Positions 4,808 through 5,540 of a stretch of 5,540 nt of DNA are shown here, in pieces. A program made the translations under genes and the position numbers. The number at the start of each line of letters is the position of its first letter. Positions within the stretch are counted from its first letter, which is position 1. Source of the stretch: CAZTXD01 sp964617995 (lineage in GTDB: Bacteria > Actinomycetota > Acidimicrobiia > Spongiisociales > ZC4RG35). The stretch covers positions 1 through 5,540 of the forward strand of contig CAZTXD010000188.1 in assembly GCA_964617995.1 (NCBI GenBank), written 5' to 3'. The notes under the pieces were generated by a model. The model did not search any database. It saw only the letters and a list, made by a program, of their open reading frames with translations, and had not been told where the DNA came from.

Positions 4808-5199
4808 GCCTCCGAACTTCGACGCGAATGACGTCGGCGATCAGAGGTCGGGCACCACATCGCCAGAGCCACTTACACCTTTCCGTATCTCTTTGGGGCC
4901 GTCTCGGACGAGGCTCGTGATGTGGTTATGAAGCCGCTACCGATTGCCGGATATCGGGTTGGTTCGGGTCGGCTCTCCGGCTCGTCATTATCGAGCGCCT
5001 GGAAGGCTCTGACTGTGCTGCTGAGAGGACCACAGCCGGTCAGTCGAGTTACGCGTATCGGAGTGTCGAATTCGGCGTGTAGGCGCGTCAGAGGTGGCGT
5101 TGATGCTCCGAGTAGGTCATTGATGACCGATCGGCCGCTGTGCCGCCACCGGGATGCGCCGTCTAGCGCGGCGCGGTTGGGATCAAGGGGGTGACCCGC
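4808..5199. other. Stretch without an intact gene; weak open frame 4832-5191 (+)
   Basis: A plus-strand frame is open for 120 codons from just after a TGA at 4829-4831. Its first 40 residues look protein-like (GHHIARATYTFPYLFGAV, then SDEARDVVMKPLPIAGYRV), but the rest is Arg/Ser-rich and unconvincing. No ribosome site precedes a start, and third-position GC is mediocre. A 6-bp inverted repeat, GGTCAT-TG-ATGACC (5115-5128), is present. The region is probably decayed coding sequence of unknown origin. Confidence 0.35.
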
Positions 5200-5540
5200 T
5201 TAGGCGGTCGCGCGGGACTTGGCTTCGGCTCGGAGTTCCCGGTCTAGGACTACCTTGCATAGTTCGATGAAACTACTGACGGCAGGGCTTAACCAGCGAT
5301 CGGGGTGATGCGCCATCTGGAGCATGACGGCTGTGGGCGGTCCAAATTCATCAACCGACACGAGCTGACCGGCGGCGATCTCATCTCGCACGATAACTTC
5401 CGGCAGGTAGCCGACACCGAGGCCGGCCCCTACGCATTTCTTGATCGCGTCCACGCTTTCGAACTCGAGCGTTTGCGACGGTGTCAAACCGTAGCTTGTC
5501 AGCTGATGCTGGAACAGGTGGCGGTAACCGCATCCGCGCT
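5200..5540 (-). CDS. LysR-type transcriptional regulator, C-terminal effector domain (partial)
   Basis: The frame is open from the window edge at 5540 to TAA at 5202-5200, giving about 113 residues. It begins RGCGYRHLFQHQLTSYGL and continues EFESVDAIKKCVGAGLGVGYLP, VIVRDEIAAGQLV and a C-terminal helix near LSPAVSSFIELCKVVLDREL. These are hallmarks of the second half of the LysR substrate-binding (periplasmic-binding-protein-like) domain: the [GS]C.YR segment, the EF.S..AIK.CV..GLG...LP helix and the closing F..L helix. The winged-helix DNA-binding domain lies outside the window. An apparent start at 5487 is an internal TTG (Leu) codon, not the gene start. The ligand and targets cannot be told from this half. 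Confidence 0.92.
   Translation of the reverse strand, partial: RGCGYRHLFQHQLTSYGLTPSQTLEFESVDAIKKCVGAGLGVGYLPEVIVRDEIAAGQLVSVDEFGPPTAVMLQMAHHPDRWLSPAVSSFIELCKVVLDRELRAEAKSRATA

Noticed and set aside
4832..4960. Possible PhnJ (C-P lyase) fragment from KPLPIAGYRV
   Set aside because: Only a short run resembles the KAVAIPGYQV motif of PhnJ; the cysteine motif and flanking residues do not match, so the name is not supported.

Overview
The window looks like high-GC actinobacterial chromosome, possibly an environmental lineage such as Acidimicrobiia. That placement is an inference from GC-rich codon use, GTG/TTG-tolerant starts, probable leaderless promoters and the gene families present; no marker gene fixes the taxon.

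Layout. The left end (1-1024) holds the first ten codons of a minus-strand gene, probably an ArsR-type repressor, with a near-consensus promoter whose spacer carries a perfect 14-bp palindrome. Then comes gene debris: a plus-strand 81-codon chimera joining the start of a UBP-type zinc-finger protein to the middle of a pyridoxamine-5'-phosphate-oxidase-like protein, and a minus-strand C-terminal relic of a PLP-dependent decarboxylase. A stretch resembling the 3' end of a tRNA follows, with no complete tRNA.

The centre (1025-4349) is the intact part, all on the minus strand. In transcription order it has a secreted 160-aa protein of unknown function, a 57-aa two-helix membrane protein too short for ordinary ORF calling, a 605-aa polytopic GAF/HisKA_3 sensor histidine kinase, and a 222-aa NarL-type response regulator. 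Kinase and regulator overlap by ATGA. Between the 57-aa gene and the kinase lie a 9-bp perfect hairpin and a six-codon ORF (MPLYSP) with an excellent Shine-Dalgarno, whose stop codon directly abuts the kinase ATG. This suggests termination-reinitiation control of the kinase. The promoter region of the secreted protein carries a 22-bp-spaced direct repeat and a nested 27-bp dyad. A simple hypothesis is that the two-component system senses an envelope signal, perhaps with the 57-aa protein as accessory, and controls the secreted protein.

The right end (4445-5199) has no intact gene. It contains a strongly strand-skewed, C-ending-codon fragment (4556-4807) of unknown family and another weak open frame. 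The window closes with the C-terminal effector domain of a LysR-type regulator running off the edge on the minus strand.
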